32,202 nt of DNA from SIAJ01 sp036266155 (GTDB taxonomy: Bacteria > Planctomycetota > Planctomycetia > Gemmatales > Gemmataceae). Of the stretch, positions 16,667-25,617 are shown one piece after another. The stretch spans positions 1 through 32,202 of the forward strand of contig DATANR010000420.1 in NCBI GenBank assembly GCA_036266155.1, given 5' to 3'. The stretch's first letter is position 1; each line of letters opens with the position of its first letter. The notes beneath the pieces were generated by a model. The model was not told where the DNA came from. It saw only the letters and a list, made by a program, of their open reading frames with translations, and did not search any database. A program made the translations under genes and the position numbers.

Positions 16667-16735
16667 TCCGATAAGGGCGGAGACCTCAGGGCGAGCTTTG
16701 CCCGCTTCCCAAGTCCCCGAGATCTACTGAATTTG

Positions 16736-16760
16736 TGATGGACGCCTCCGGCGTCCATCA
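16736..16760. terminator. Perfect hairpin between convergent genes
   Basis: An 11-bp perfect stem (TGATGGACGCC at 16736-16746, GGCGTCCATCA at 16750-16760) closes a 3-nt loop. It lies between the DUF1501 stop (16666) and the stop of the Calx-beta gene (16819), so it could end transcription from either side. A weaker GGGC/GCCC hairpin precedes it near 16690-16704. Confidence 0.6.
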
Positions 16761-16818
16761 TTACCCCATCACGATGTTGCCCCTTTTCCAGCTTGCAATA
16801 TCAGCGAGAAATACTCAG

Positions 16819-19227
16819 CTACACCACATTCGCCTCGAAATCCTGCACTCCCTGCGTGATCGAGCCGCCGGCGACGTATTTGAATGCCGGGTTCTTGATC
16901 GACAGCTTCTTGATCGCGTTGTGAGCCAGGAAGCCGAACTTGGTTCCGCCGTTGTCCTTCTTCACGCTCGCCAATTGCACGTTCAAGAAGTTCGTCGCAA
17001 TCACGTAACTCTTGTCGAAGGCGTCCGTCTTGCCCGTGACAGTGAAGGAACCGACGAGGCTCGGCAGATTGAACGTGCCGCTGCCGTTGTCCGGGCCGAA
17101 GTAGCCGGCGAAGAGATGGCTGTTCACGAACGATCCGACCGACACACTGCCGACGTCGCCAACGGTGCCCGTGGTGCCGACGCGGATCGTGCTCCCCGTC
17201 ACGGCACCGGCCACCTTGAGCGACTTCAATGCCGGTTTTCCGGCTGTCACTCCGGTGCCAGTAATCGTCAGGTTCGACTTGAAGTCGCCGGGAATCGCGA
17301 AGGCGGTTGGCGTCTGGCGCTTGCCCTTGACCAAGATCGCTCCGACGCTGGGCGCGGTGATCGAACCGACTCCGATGCTCGTCGCGGTCAAGCTGCCCAG
17401 CGGTGCGTCCAGAATCTTGATGTCGGTGCCGTCGCCGATGACGCCGGCCGTGATTCGTGTCGCAGACTTGGCCGTGGGTGCGATCCCCGCAACGGTGATG
17501 TCCGCGCCGTTGGAAATCGCGCCAATGGCAAGCGAGCCGAGGGAAGTCGAGAGGTTGATTCCCGCTCCCACCAGATCGCCCTTGGCGGCGGAGATCGTCT
17601 TCACGCCAGTTCCATCGATTTCGCCGATCGCGACTCGACCATCCGTCCCACCGCCCTTGGCCTTCTTGACCACGACATTGACGACCGATTTGCTGGAGTC
17701 CGTGCCGGCCGTGTCGATCTCCATGATTGGCCCGATGCCATCCGACAGGTAGTAGGTAATCGTTCCAAATCCGCCGAGCAATTTGACCGTGACAAGATCG
17801 CCATCCGCATCGGTGAACGTCGTGCCGGCCGACAGGCCGTGATGCTTGGCGATCGTGATCGTGGCCGTCGCTTGTGGTCCAACGTCCGCATTACCGGTCG
17901 CGCCACTCAACGTGATCTGGAACGATTTGGTCCCATCACTTTTGGCGTCATTGATAATGGGTATGGCAAAAGTCTGATCGTCGGTGACGCCGTCCGCCCA
18001 CGAAAGGTCGCCGGACGTGGCGGTGTAGTCAACCGGATCCTTGGCGGCGCCATCACTCGTGGCGTAATGAACGCTCACGGGGCCGTGGTCGTCAAATTGC
18101 CGATGAACCGTGATGAAGACGTTGCCGTCGAACACCGTGATCGGATAGTTGGCCGCGTCCAGGCTCAGGCCCGCCGGCTCAATGATGTTCACGGTTGCCG
18201 TGACTTGTGATCCGAGGGCGGCGGGCGGATTGCTGCCGGTCAATGTCACCTTGAACGACGAGCCGCTCCCCCAAACATGGTTGTCGAGAATGGGAACGGA
18301 GATAAACTTGTCGGCCGTGTCGCCGTCGGCCCAGTTCAACGTGCCGGAGGTGAAGGCATAGTTGGTCCCGGCGACAGCCGTGTCGTCGCTGGTCGTATAG
18401 TCGACGGAGACCGCGCCGCTCGACGAGCCGGTCCGCTGGACCGGGATTTGCAGGGTCGGTTCACCTTTCTCAAAGACCTGATAGGTCGATGCCGAGAACT
18501 GAATCGACGAAATGGCGTGAATATCCAGGTCGTCCAAGTAGTAGCCGGCCGGGTTCTCGAGCAACAGCCCCACGGTGTCGAGGTTCGGTGGATCGCCACG
18601 AAAATTCAGCGGATCGGGTGCGTTGAATGGGACGTCGTTGATGAAGAAGTCGTACGTTTCCGTCGCCATGTCGATGAGCAGGCTGACCTTTGTCCAGGTG
18701 TTCGTTGGCACGCCGATGCCCGTGTCCTCGTAGTTGGCGCCGTCGATTACAAAGAAGTCGCCGTTCGGAACGGCGTTCCATTGTGCAGCGGTGGCTTCCG
18801 CGGTCGTGGCTCCGGGGCCCTGGATGTATTCCTGAACGCCGCCGCTCGGCGGGATGTAGATCATTTGCGACACGGACAGAACACCGCTCGCCACTGCCGG
18901 GGCCCAATGTCGGCCGATGCCGTTGGTATTGTTCGCCGCGTGGAGAGCACCGTCGCCCTCGTAAGTGATCGCCGATTGGACGACAGCCGTACCAACAAAT
19001 CCAGTTCCCAATTGCCAGGTATTGGACCACTCCGGTTCACCCGTGCCGGCACCCACCAGGGGCGCATTGAGTTGATAGGGGCTATCTAAAGTGGCGTCTG
19101 AGTTGACACCCGAGGCGTCATTGAAGCCCGCGATCGCTGGGGCAATGCGATCTTCGAGGGCGAGGCAATGCAGTCGTCGCCGAAGTGAATTCGCGCGCCG
19201 CGGAACTGGTAGGGGAGAATGACCCAT
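16819..19227 (-). CDS. Large secreted Calx-beta domain surface protein with N-terminal LEDR motif
   Basis: Starting at the ATG at 19227 the protein has 802 residues. The N-terminus has an Arg-rich stretch followed by LALEDRIAPA, a planctomycete LEPR-XLL-like export or sorting element. A region of about 210 residues follows that resembles a lectin/laminin-G-like sandwich (LDDLDIHAI). Two Calx-beta repeats come next, each with VSVDYTTSD or VSVHYATSD and a SG-x-LxWADG core. The last 300 residues are Gly/Thr/Val-rich with repeated GSL, IGAIS and GVGSI elements, suggesting a beta-helix or adhesin stalk. Calx-beta domains bind Ca2+ in cell-surface proteins. The frame is open to 19380, but those 51 codons lack protein character. 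It ends toward the hairpin at 16736. Confidence 0.82.
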   Translation of the reverse strand: MGHSPLPVPRRANSLRRRLHCLALEDRIAPAIAGFNDASGVNSDATLDSPYQLNAPLVGAGTGEPEWSNTWQLGTGFVGTAVVQSAITYEGDGALHAANNTNGIGRHWAPAVASGVLSVSQMIYIPPSGGVQEYIQGPGATTAEATAAQWNAVPNGDFFVIDGANYEDTGIGVPTNTWTKVSLLIDMATETYDFFINDVPFNAPDPLNFRGDPPNLDTVGLLLENPAGYYLDDLDIHAISSIQFSASTYQVFEKGEPTLQIPVQRTGSSSGAVSVDYTTSDDTAVAGTNYAFTSGTLNWADGDTADKFISVPILDNHVWGSGSSFKVTLTGSNPPAALGSQVTATVNIIEPAGLSLDAANYPITVFDGNVFITVHRQFDDHGPVSVHYATSDGAAKDPVDYTATSGDLSWADGVTDDQTFAIPIINDAKSDGTKSFQITLSGATGNADVGPQATATITIAKHHGLSAGTTFTDADGDLVTVKLLGGFGTITYYLSDGIGPIMEIDTAGTDSSKSVVNVVVKKAKGGGTDGRVAIGEIDGTGVKTISAAKGDLVGAGINLSTSLGSLAIGAISNGADITVAGIAPTAKSATRITAGVIGDGTDIKILDAPLGSLTATSIGVGSITAPSVGAILVKGKRQTPTAFAIPGDFKSNLTITGTGVTAGKPALKSLKVAGAVTGSTIRVGTTGTVGDVGSVSVGSFVNSHLFAGYFGPDNGSGTFNLPSLVGSFTVTGKTDAFDKSYVIATNFLNVQLASVKKDNGGTKFGFLAHNAIKKLSIKNPAFKYVAGGSITQGVQDFEANVV

Positions 19228-19546
19228 CGTGAGTAATCCAAGTTCAATGAGGATCGAGTCGACATCTTGGCGAGTGAAAAGGAATTGTCGCGTAAGTGAT
19301 TGCCGCACGCAAGAAGATTTAGACAAATGACGCTGGGCAGCGAATGCGTTTCCCATTTGGGGACTTGCAATGAAACGCAATCTTTGGGGGGGCGTGTGGC
19401 AAATGCGTGGCGATCTTGGCGACCTTCCTCAATTTCCCGCGGAAAACGCACTTTTCAATGGAGGAAGGTCGTCAACTGCCGGGGCTCACGAACCTCGTCA
19501 AAATCGGATCGCTTGACCCGTGCTGGTTGAAACGTAATTGTTCTCC
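19228..19546. other. 319-bp divergent intergenic region
   Basis: It separates the Calx-beta gene (minus) and the phosphatase/cytochrome lipoprotein gene (plus) and must contain both promoters. TTGACC at 19513-19518 could be a -35 element for the plus-strand gene, but the matching -10 (TAATTG) is weak and would place the start of transcription almost at the ATG. A run of seven G occurs at 19386-19392. No RNA gene or repeat was recognised. Confidence 0.35.
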
Positions 19547-20440
19547 ATGTCTTGCCGCTCGCTGTCGTTCGTTGTGCTCGTCGTGATTGTCGGTTGCTCA
19601 TCGTCCGTCACGCCGCCCACTACAGACGCCAAGCCCACTGCCGAACATGCGGGCATGCACAATTTGCATCGGGTGAGCGACGGCCTCTGGAGCGGTGGTG
19701 TTCCGGAAGGCGACGTCGGCTTCCAGACCTTGCGCGACCTGGGTGTGAAAACCATCGTCTCCGTGGATGGTGCCACGCCGGACGTGGAACGGGCGCGGCG
19801 GTTCGGATTGCGCTATGTGCATATTCCCGTTGGCTACGGCGGCATCACACGCGAGCAAGAGTTGCAGCTTGCCCGCGCGGCCGAATTGCCGGGGCCGATC
19901 TTCGTGCATTGCCATCACGGTCAGCACCGCGGCCCAACCGCGGCCGCTTTGATGAACCGCTGCCGCACGGCGGAATGGACGTCGGACGACGCCCTGACGT
20001 TCCTGAAGGTTGCCGGCACCGACCCCAAGTACGAGGGGCTATTCGCGGCCGTTCGCAACTTTCGAAAGCCGACCGCGGAGGAACTGCGGAAGGCGCCGCC
20101 GACGCTGCCCGAAGTCGCCGACGTGGGTGGCCTGACGGCCCGCATGGTCGACATTGATGATGCGTGGAGCACGTTGAAGAAGTCGAAAGGCGACGGTTGG
20201 AAAGGCGCTGCGATGCATCCGGCCGTGCTTCTTCGAGAAGGGTTTCGCGAGGCCGCCCGGTTGCCGGATGGCGCACAACGGCCCGAACGGTTCCGCAAAT
20301 TGCTCGCCGATTCCGAGGGTGCCGCGCAGGAATTGGAAACGGCTCTGCGGACCGGCGATTTGAACGCGGCTGACAAGGCATACGAGCGATCGGCGACGAC
20401 GTGTACGAGCTGTCATCGCGAGTTTCGCGACCGACGCTAA
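19547..20440 (+). CDS. Lipoprotein with dual-specificity-phosphatase-like domain and C-terminal haem motif
   Basis: The 297-residue protein has a lipoprotein signal (hydrophobic segment, then VIVGC with Cys17). Residues about 40-175 look like a cysteine-phosphatase fold of the DSP/DUF442 type: LWSGGVP, LGVKTIVSVDG, and the P-loop HCHHGQHRG with the CX5R signature (Cys122, Arg128). Residues about 195-297 are helical and end in CTSCH (Cys286, Cys289, His290), the C-terminal haem attachment seen in cytochrome c' proteins. A phosphatase-fold active site and a haem would thus sit on one anchored periplasmic protein. Substrate and role are unknown. I use the ATG at 19547; a TTG 9 bp upstream is less likely. 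The stop lies 2 bp from that of the convergent gene. Confidence 0.85.
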   Translation: MSCRSLSFVVLVVIVGCSSSVTPPTTDAKPTAEHAGMHNLHRVSDGLWSGGVPEGDVGFQTLRDLGVKTIVSVDGATPDVERARRFGLRYVHIPVGYGGITREQELQLARAAELPGPIFVHCHHGQHRGPTAAALMNRCRTAEWTSDDALTFLKVAGTDPKYEGLFAAVRNFRKPTAEELRKAPPTLPEVADVGGLTARMVDIDDAWSTLKKSKGDGWKGAAMHPAVLLREGFREAARLPDGAQRPERFRKLLADSEGAAQELETALRTGDLNAADKAYERSATTCTSCHREFRDRR

Positions 20441-20442
20441 CG

Positions 20443-21804
20443 TCAGTCGATGATCCCATCCGCTTGCAACATTTCAATGCTGCGTGCCACGGCCTGCACG
20501 GTTCGCTCGATATCCTCGGCGGAATGAGCGGCCATGAGCCAGCCGCCCAGGCCGGGGATGTCGACGCCATTGAGCAACATCGCCTGCCGAAAGGCAGAGC
20601 GCAGAGCCGGATTTTTCGGTGGGCCGTCAAGGCGATCGAGGTCGCCGTCGTAGGGGATCAGGCCATCGTCATCGCCGCTCGCTTCGGTTGGACGCGGGCC
20701 GTGGTAATTGGGCAAGAGCCGGAACATCGCGAAATCGATGTAGGCCAGCCACGGCCACGAGCACTCGGTGAACAACGCGTTGAGTTGATTGCGCAGGACT
20801 CGGCCGGCCTCGTTGGCTTTGCGGCCAGGTTCGCCGGTTGCGACCAGCTTGAGCGCTGCGACCCCGGCGGCCGCCGAGAGGGGGTTGCCGTTGTAAGTGC
20901 CCGGATGCCGCATCTTCGGCTTGCCGGGCCGGAACTCGATCGCGGCGAGCACCTCGGCCCGGCCGGCCAGCGCGCCGCCCGGTAACCCGCCGGCGAGGAT
21001 CTTGGCAAGCGTTGTCAAATCCGGCCGAATGCCATAGCGCTCTTGAGCGCCGCCGGGCGACACGCGAAAGCCGGTGATGACTTCGTCGAAGATCAGCAAT
21101 TGACCGTGCGCCTGCGTGAGTTCACGTAGCGCTTTCAAGAATGTCCCGCGGATCGGCACGGCGCCCCAATGACCGCCGGTGGGTTCGAGGATAACGGCGC
21201 CGATCGACGCGTCCGTTTTCAATTTCTGCTCGAGCGCGTCGATGTCATTGGGCCGAACAACCACGGTGTTCGCCGCCACGGCATCGCTGACGCCGGGAAC
21301 TGCAAGCGTGTCGTACGGCGGATCGGAGCCAATCGACACGGCGTCGTGCCAGCCGTGGAAGTGGCCGGCGAACTTGAGAAACCTCGGACGCCCGGTAAAG
21401 ATGCGCGCCAGCCGCAGCGCCATCAATGTGGCTTCGGTTCCCGAACCCGTGAAGCGGACGCGCTCCGCGGAAGGCAGCAGTCGCTTGACCCACTGCCCCC
21501 ATTCCACTTCGAGATCGTGACAGCCGCCCGCGTGCGTCGACTTCTCCATCTGATTTTGCACGGCCAGCACGACGGCTGGATGCGAATGGCCGAGCAACAT
21601 CGATCCGTGGCCGGACCAGAAGTCGACGAGTTCGTGACCGTCGACGTCCCACTTGTGCGCGCCTTTTTGCCGATCCACATAGACGGGAAACGGTTCGAGA
21701 TAACGGAGGTCATGCGTGACGCCGCCGGGAAAAACCTGGCACGCCTGTTCATAGCGTTGGCGGGAGCCGGGGAACTCGGCACGATAACGATCAGCGATGG
21801 ACAT
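20443..21804 (-). CDS. Class III aminotransferase, glutamate-1-semialdehyde 2,1-aminomutase-like
   Basis: This 453-residue PLP enzyme carries the class III pattern: FPGGVTHD near the start, FTGSGTEATLMALRLAR (cofactor phosphate site), HFHGWHD, IFDEVITGFR with the PLP-pyridine Asp, and the Schiff-base lysine in LAKILAGGLPGG (Lys268). The closest family is glutamate-1-semialdehyde aminomutase. True HemL is about 430 residues and central to tetrapyrrole synthesis; this copy has an acidic insertion (around EASGDDDG) and could be a paralogue acting on another amino-keto compound, so I give no gene symbol. I choose the ATG at 21804; a GTG 36 bp upstream is also in frame. It lies 65 bp after the permease gene and is probably co-transcribed with it. 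Confidence 0.85.
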   Translation of the reverse strand: MSIADRYRAEFPGSRQRYEQACQVFPGGVTHDLRYLEPFPVYVDRQKGAHKWDVDGHELVDFWSGHGSMLLGHSHPAVVLAVQNQMEKSTHAGGCHDLEVEWGQWVKRLLPSAERVRFTGSGTEATLMALRLARIFTGRPRFLKFAGHFHGWHDAVSIGSDPPYDTLAVPGVSDAVAANTVVVRPNDIDALEQKLKTDASIGAVILEPTGGHWGAVPIRGTFLKALRELTQAHGQLLIFDEVITGFRVSPGGAQERYGIRPDLTTLAKILAGGLPGGALAGRAEVLAAIEFRPGKPKMRHPGTYNGNPLSAAAGVAALKLVATGEPGRKANEAGRVLRNQLNALFTECSWPWLAYIDFAMFRLLPNYHGPRPTEASGDDDGLIPYDGDLDRLDGPPKNPALRSAFRQAMLLNGVDIPGLGGWLMAAHSAEDIERTVQAVARSIEMLQADGIID

Positions 21805-21869
21805 GGGATGGTCACTTGGAACAACGAAGGCGGACGGCACGATCGCCTCAGGAAGAATATAGATCGAGT

Positions 21870-23465
21870 TTATTCAGACGGCCCAACTCTGATTGGCCGC
21901 GCCACGGCGGACACGATCGCCCAGGCGCCTAAGACTAGAACCATCTGAATCAGGGCGAGCGCCGCAGTGGTCGCGGTCGCGGCGTAGTGCATCTGCGCGA
22001 AGAGTTCCTGCGCAAAGGTCTGGCGTCCCGGCACCTGAACGATCTTGCTCGCTGCCAGTTCGCTGAGCGCGAGCGCCATCACGGCGAGCGCGGCCACGAG
22101 GAACGACGGCCGGGTGGCCGGCCAAATGACACGGCGAAACTCGCCCCATGCCGTCGCCCCATCGAGCCGGGCCGCTTCGCGGAGGTCGCGCGGCACGGCA
22201 TGCACTGCCGGCCAAACGATGGCGACCGCGTACGGAAATAGTCTTGTCACGTGGGCCCACATGACCGGCAACGGCGTCGATTGCTCGTAGAAAAGCGCGC
22301 GGAACGGCCGCGCGGTTGTCCATGCGAGCAAGAGATCTTCGCAGTCCATCGCACGATCGATTGCGCTCTTCAATCCAAACCCGAGCACGGGACCGGGCGT
22401 CGCCCACAAGGCGATGGCTAGTGCAAAGAGCAATCCTCGGATGATCCGCGAGTCCAGCGCCATCCAGGAAGCGACCAGCGCCAGTCCCGCCGCAATCGCC
22501 CCAGCGGTCGCGGCCGCCAGAATGCTATCGAGCAACATCGGCACGTGTAGAGTCGCCGCTCGACGACACTCGACACTGAAGCGATGCGCTGACCAGTCTG
22601 CGCCGCTACCTGCCTGGCGAATCAGACTGCCCAAAGGCACGGCGGCATAGATTGCGACAACGATAACCACGACTGCGAAGAGGGGCCAGCGGGCGTGACC
22701 AAGATCGACGACTAACGTCGGCCGGGCCGAGGTCGTCAGGGTGAGCGGGCGCGACCAACGACGCACCAGAAAGGCAACGCCGACGATCGTCAGCACCGTG
22801 GCCGGCAAGCCAACGGCGACCGCGCGGCCGAGCGCTTCCGGCGAATCGGTGACGAACTCGGTGTAAACCTCTTCGGCAAACGTCCGCACCATCCCCAGAT
22901 CGGTGACCGTGATCTCGCCCGCGGCTTGCAGGGCAACCCAGACTGCTGCGAGACCGATCGCCGGGGCCGCTCGCTTCATGCTGACGCGCCACAGCACGAC
23001 GCCGTCCGCCGCGACAGTCCGGGCATCCTCCTCAAGATCGGGTTCGACGCGGCTCAGCCCGAGGCCCGTCAACCAGACCACCCACGGGAGCGCTGCCATC
23101 GCATGAACGAAAGCTGCCGGCAACAGGCCCATCGTCCACGGCCGCCAGCCGCCGCCGACCGATTGCCACGCGAGCGCGAACAACGGCAACGGAATGAACA
23201 GTCCGATGGAAAGCACAACGCGCAGCAATCGCCGGCCCGGCAAATTGGTTCGATAAAGAGCCGCCGCGAGCGCGACGCCAACCGGCAGCGCCATGGCGAT
23301 TGTGCAGAGGCAGAGTTCGATCGTCGTCGCCGCAAGGCCGGCGATGCGCTCGCGCTCGCTCCACGGCGCCAGCGACTTGTTCGCAAAGAGCGTCGTCAGC
23401 GGCAAGACGAGCGGTACGCCGAGAACGGCAACCAAGCAAACGGCGATGATGATACGGCGGATCAC
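21870..23465 (-). CDS. ABC transporter permease, iron(III)-type with two fused permease domains
   Basis: The protein of about 531 residues has around 12 hydrophobic helices in two homologous halves, as in FbpB/SfuB-type permeases. Each half carries an EAA-like loop that contacts the ATPase: first around EEDARTVAADGVVLWR, then the better conserved EAARLDGATAWGEFRRVIWP. Such proteins import ferric iron with a periplasmic binding protein and an ATPase, neither of which is in the window. An in-frame ATG at 23501 exists, but its codons lie inside a strong hairpin that looks like the upstream gene's terminator. A GTG at 23465, just before the first helix, is more plausible; the true start is uncertain. 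Metal specificity is by family only. Confidence 0.82.
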   Translation of the reverse strand: MIRRIIIAVCLVAVLGVPLVLPLTTLFANKSLAPWSERERIAGLAATTIELCLCTIAMALPVGVALAAALYRTNLPGRRLLRVVLSIGLFIPLPLFALAWQSVGGGWRPWTMGLLPAAFVHAMAALPWVVWLTGLGLSRVEPDLEEDARTVAADGVVLWRVSMKRAAPAIGLAAVWVALQAAGEITVTDLGMVRTFAEEVYTEFVTDSPEALGRAVAVGLPATVLTIVGVAFLVRRWSRPLTLTTSARPTLVVDLGHARWPLFAVVVIVVAIYAAVPLGSLIRQAGSGADWSAHRFSVECRRAATLHVPMLLDSILAAATAGAIAAGLALVASWMALDSRIIRGLLFALAIALWATPGPVLGFGLKSAIDRAMDCEDLLLAWTTARPFRALFYEQSTPLPVMWAHVTRLFPYAVAIVWPAVHAVPRDLREAARLDGATAWGEFRRVIWPATRPSFLVAALAVMALALSELAASKIVQVPGRQTFAQELFAQMHYAATATTAALALIQMVLVLGAWAIVSAVARPIRVGPSE

Positions 23466-23481
23466 GAAGTTGGCATACGAA

Positions 23482-23521
23482 AATGGAGCGGCCCAAGGCA
23501 TTTGCCTTGGGCCGCTCCATT
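23482..23521 (-). terminator. Strong intrinsic terminator of the PQQ-propeller gene
   Basis: A perfect 19-bp stem (23482-23500 with 23503-23521) closes a 2-nt loop, starting 16 bp past the stop of the propeller gene. On the minus strand it is followed by a short TTTT run. It is the strongest stem-loop in the window, and it overlaps the extended 5' end of the permease reading frame. Confidence 0.8.
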
Positions 23522-23536
23522 CATCCGATGTGATTA

Positions 23537-25318
23537 TTATTTTTTCGGATCGGCTTCCTTCTTGGGATCAGCTTCCTTCTTGGGATCGGCTTCCTTCTTC
23601 GGATCAGCTTCTTTCTTCGGATCAGCCTCTTTCTTGGGAGCAGCTTCCTTCTTCGGATCGACTTCCTTCTTCGGGTCAGCTTCCTTCTTTGGCGGAATGT
23701 CGAACTTCGGTTCCTTGGCCGGCGGCATGTCGACCTTGGGTTCATCCGGAGCGGCCTTCTTCGGTTCGGCGACCGGTTTCAAGAGGTATTCCGGCACCAC
23801 GCGTTGACGGTCGCGGAGGCAAATCAACAAGCCGCTGTTGGCCGCGAGATAGAGGCGGTCATTGGCGTAGTTCGTCACCGGCAACGTGAACGCCGAGATG
23901 TCAAATGTCGACAGCGTCGACCCACGCACGGCATCGATCACAAGCAACCGGCCGCGACGATCGAGGCCGTACACATAGGTCTTGCTGACACTCAGGAGCT
24001 GAATGACTTCCTCATTCGGTTGGGAGCGGACGCGGCCGTCCGGAAGGTGCTGGGTCCACATGGGCTCGAGCGTCCCATGTTTCAAGCGAATCAGCCCCCA
24101 GCGCTCACCCACGACATAGATCGAGTCGTCGGTCAATACCGGCTTCTGAAAGATCGGTCCGCCCGACGTGAACTTGCCACGCGGCAGAGTGTTCTCCGCC
24201 AGCGACGTCTCACGCAGTTCACGCACGGAAAGGTTGATGAAATTCGAGTCGGCCGTCGCCATATACAAATTGTCGCCGCGCGCCGTGAGCGGCGCGGACA
24301 CATCGGCCTCGGCAAGGTAATCGGTCTCGATTGAATTCGTCTTGGTCGACTCACGTTTGGCCGTAAACACAATTCGGCCGGTCGACGCATGGATGCGTTC
24401 GCTATCCGGAACTTGCGGATCAAAGGTCAGCACGGGCGGATAATCGAGTTTGCCGCCGGCGAGCAACTCCCACAGAAAGCGAATTCGCGTGATGGATTCC
24501 TTGTTGTTAAGCTCATACACTTCGCGCAAGTGCGGCAACATCCCGACCGATGGCGATCTGGATTCGTCCACTTCGCGATAGGGCGGGCGCAGCGTCTTGA
24601 GCATGCCTACCGAAACGCTGCTGTCGATCGAGTCGGTCCCCCGATGATACGGCGGACGAAGAATCTCCAGCCGTGCAATCGATGGCGATCGATTGTGCGT
24701 CGACGATAGTTCATCCGTCGGTTCGGGAATCATCGATTGCCTGTGGACCGGATCAGGCGCTTCGAACGGCTTCGGCGGACGATAGCCGGGGACCTTGGAC
24801 ACGTGCGAATAGGCCACGATCCGCCGATTGTCGAGCGAGACGTACACGGCGAAACTGTCGGCCACCGGCTCCGCGCCCGCGGTCGAGATCATATCCTCGG
24901 TGTATTTCACCTTGCCGTTGGAACGATCGAGGATGATCAGCCGCTGACCCTGAGCGACATAAACTTCAGTCGGCCCAACGCCAACGGGACGAATCACGCC
25001 CGGCTTCTGATCGGGACGGTAAATCCAAAGCACGTCGCCCGGCCTTCGGTAGGTCTTGGCATTGGCATCCGCCTGAATCGCGATCAGGCGCCCGGATTGC
25101 AACTGAACGAAGACCTGATCGGCAAAGGGCTGAACCGTGACGACGGCGTCGGCACGATTCTCGACGGGCAGGTAGAGCCGCCAATGCGCTACCAGATTGA
25201 GCCGAGCCAGGTCGTCAGCCGCCGGCTCCAGAGCCCGCGTGACGACGTTGGGCGACGTTTGAGCGCCGACGGCGGCAGCCAACAACGTGGCGGATAGACA
25301 GGCAAGACGAGACGTCAT
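23537..25318 (-). CDS. Secreted PQQ-like beta-propeller protein with charged repeat tail
   Basis: The 593-residue protein has a Sec signal peptide (about 1-19, ending VGAQ). The body is a PQQ-like or WD-like propeller with blade-type segments such as DQVFVQLQSGRLIAIQ, EVYVAQGQRLIILDRSNGKV, DSIYVVGERWGLIRLKHG and YGLDRRGRLLVIDAVRGS. An insertion of about 75 residues (around 190-265) holds repeated RPPY-containing segments. The last 50 residues are hexapeptide repeats of the KKEADP type. Propellers of this sort bind proteins or quinones; no enzymatic residues can be named. The gene ends at the strong terminator 23482-23521, so the permease gene behind it probably has its own promoter or depends on readthrough. 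Confidence 0.8.
   Translation of the reverse strand: MTSRLACLSATLLAAAVGAQTSPNVVTRALEPAADDLARLNLVAHWRLYLPVENRADAVVTVQPFADQVFVQLQSGRLIAIQADANAKTYRRPGDVLWIYRPDQKPGVIRPVGVGPTEVYVAQGQRLIILDRSNGKVKYTEDMISTAGAEPVADSFAVYVSLDNRRIVAYSHVSKVPGYRPPKPFEAPDPVHRQSMIPEPTDELSSTHNRSPSIARLEILRPPYHRGTDSIDSSVSVGMLKTLRPPYREVDESRSPSVGMLPHLREVYELNNKESITRIRFLWELLAGGKLDYPPVLTFDPQVPDSERIHASTGRIVFTAKRESTKTNSIETDYLAEADVSAPLTARGDNLYMATADSNFINLSVRELRETSLAENTLPRGKFTSGGPIFQKPVLTDDSIYVVGERWGLIRLKHGTLEPMWTQHLPDGRVRSQPNEEVIQLLSVSKTYVYGLDRRGRLLVIDAVRGSTLSTFDISAFTLPVTNYANDRLYLAANSGLLICLRDRQRVVPEYLLKPVAEPKKAAPDEPKVDMPPAKEPKFDIPPKKEADPKKEVDPKKEAAPKKEADPKKEADPKKEADPKKEADPKKEADPKK
23540..23689 (-). repeat. 18-bp coding tandem repeat encoding KKEADP hexapeptides
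   Basis: Eight consecutive 18-bp units plus a partial one encode Lys-Lys-Glu-Ala-Asp-Pro with rare changes (EVDP, EAAP). The five units next to the stop are almost identical, which points to recent slippage expansion. The tail is likely disordered and zwitterionic. Copy number probably varies between strains. Confidence 0.85.
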
Positions 25319-25617
25319 GATGCGCTTCCCTCCCGGCTGGCGGGTACGGGAATGGGGGACGGGTAATGGAATCAGTCTACCACGACGACCCGCTTGGCAA
25401 CAGTCAGTCCCCTGGAACGGGGCTCAACACCGCTGCCGCGCGGTCCGATTGTAGGGGTCAAATGGAGGCCGACCGGCGGTGACTAACTCCGTGCGTCAAT
25501 TTGATTGATGCCCGAGCCTGGAACGCGAGGCGATTGGCGATACCGTGGGTCATACAGATCTGAGATAGATCGGCGACAAGGAGTTTTCGATTGGCGATTG
25601 ATGAGAGGTAGGCCGGC
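25319..25617. other. 299-bp intergenic region between the propeller gene and the HNH gene
   Basis: This space lies upstream of the propeller gene and downstream of the HNH nuclease gene, both on the minus strand. It should contain the propeller promoter and the end of the HNH transcript. I see no convincing promoter, RNA gene or long repeat. Confidence 0.4.

Noticed and set aside
16735..18210. 491-codon plus-strand frame
   Set aside because: It is antisense to the Calx-beta protein, whose repeats are well formed. The plus-strand product has no recognisable feature.
23540..23689. Possible CRISPR or other repeat array
   Set aside because: The units are contiguous 18-bp repeats without spacers and in frame with the propeller gene, so they are a coding repeat.
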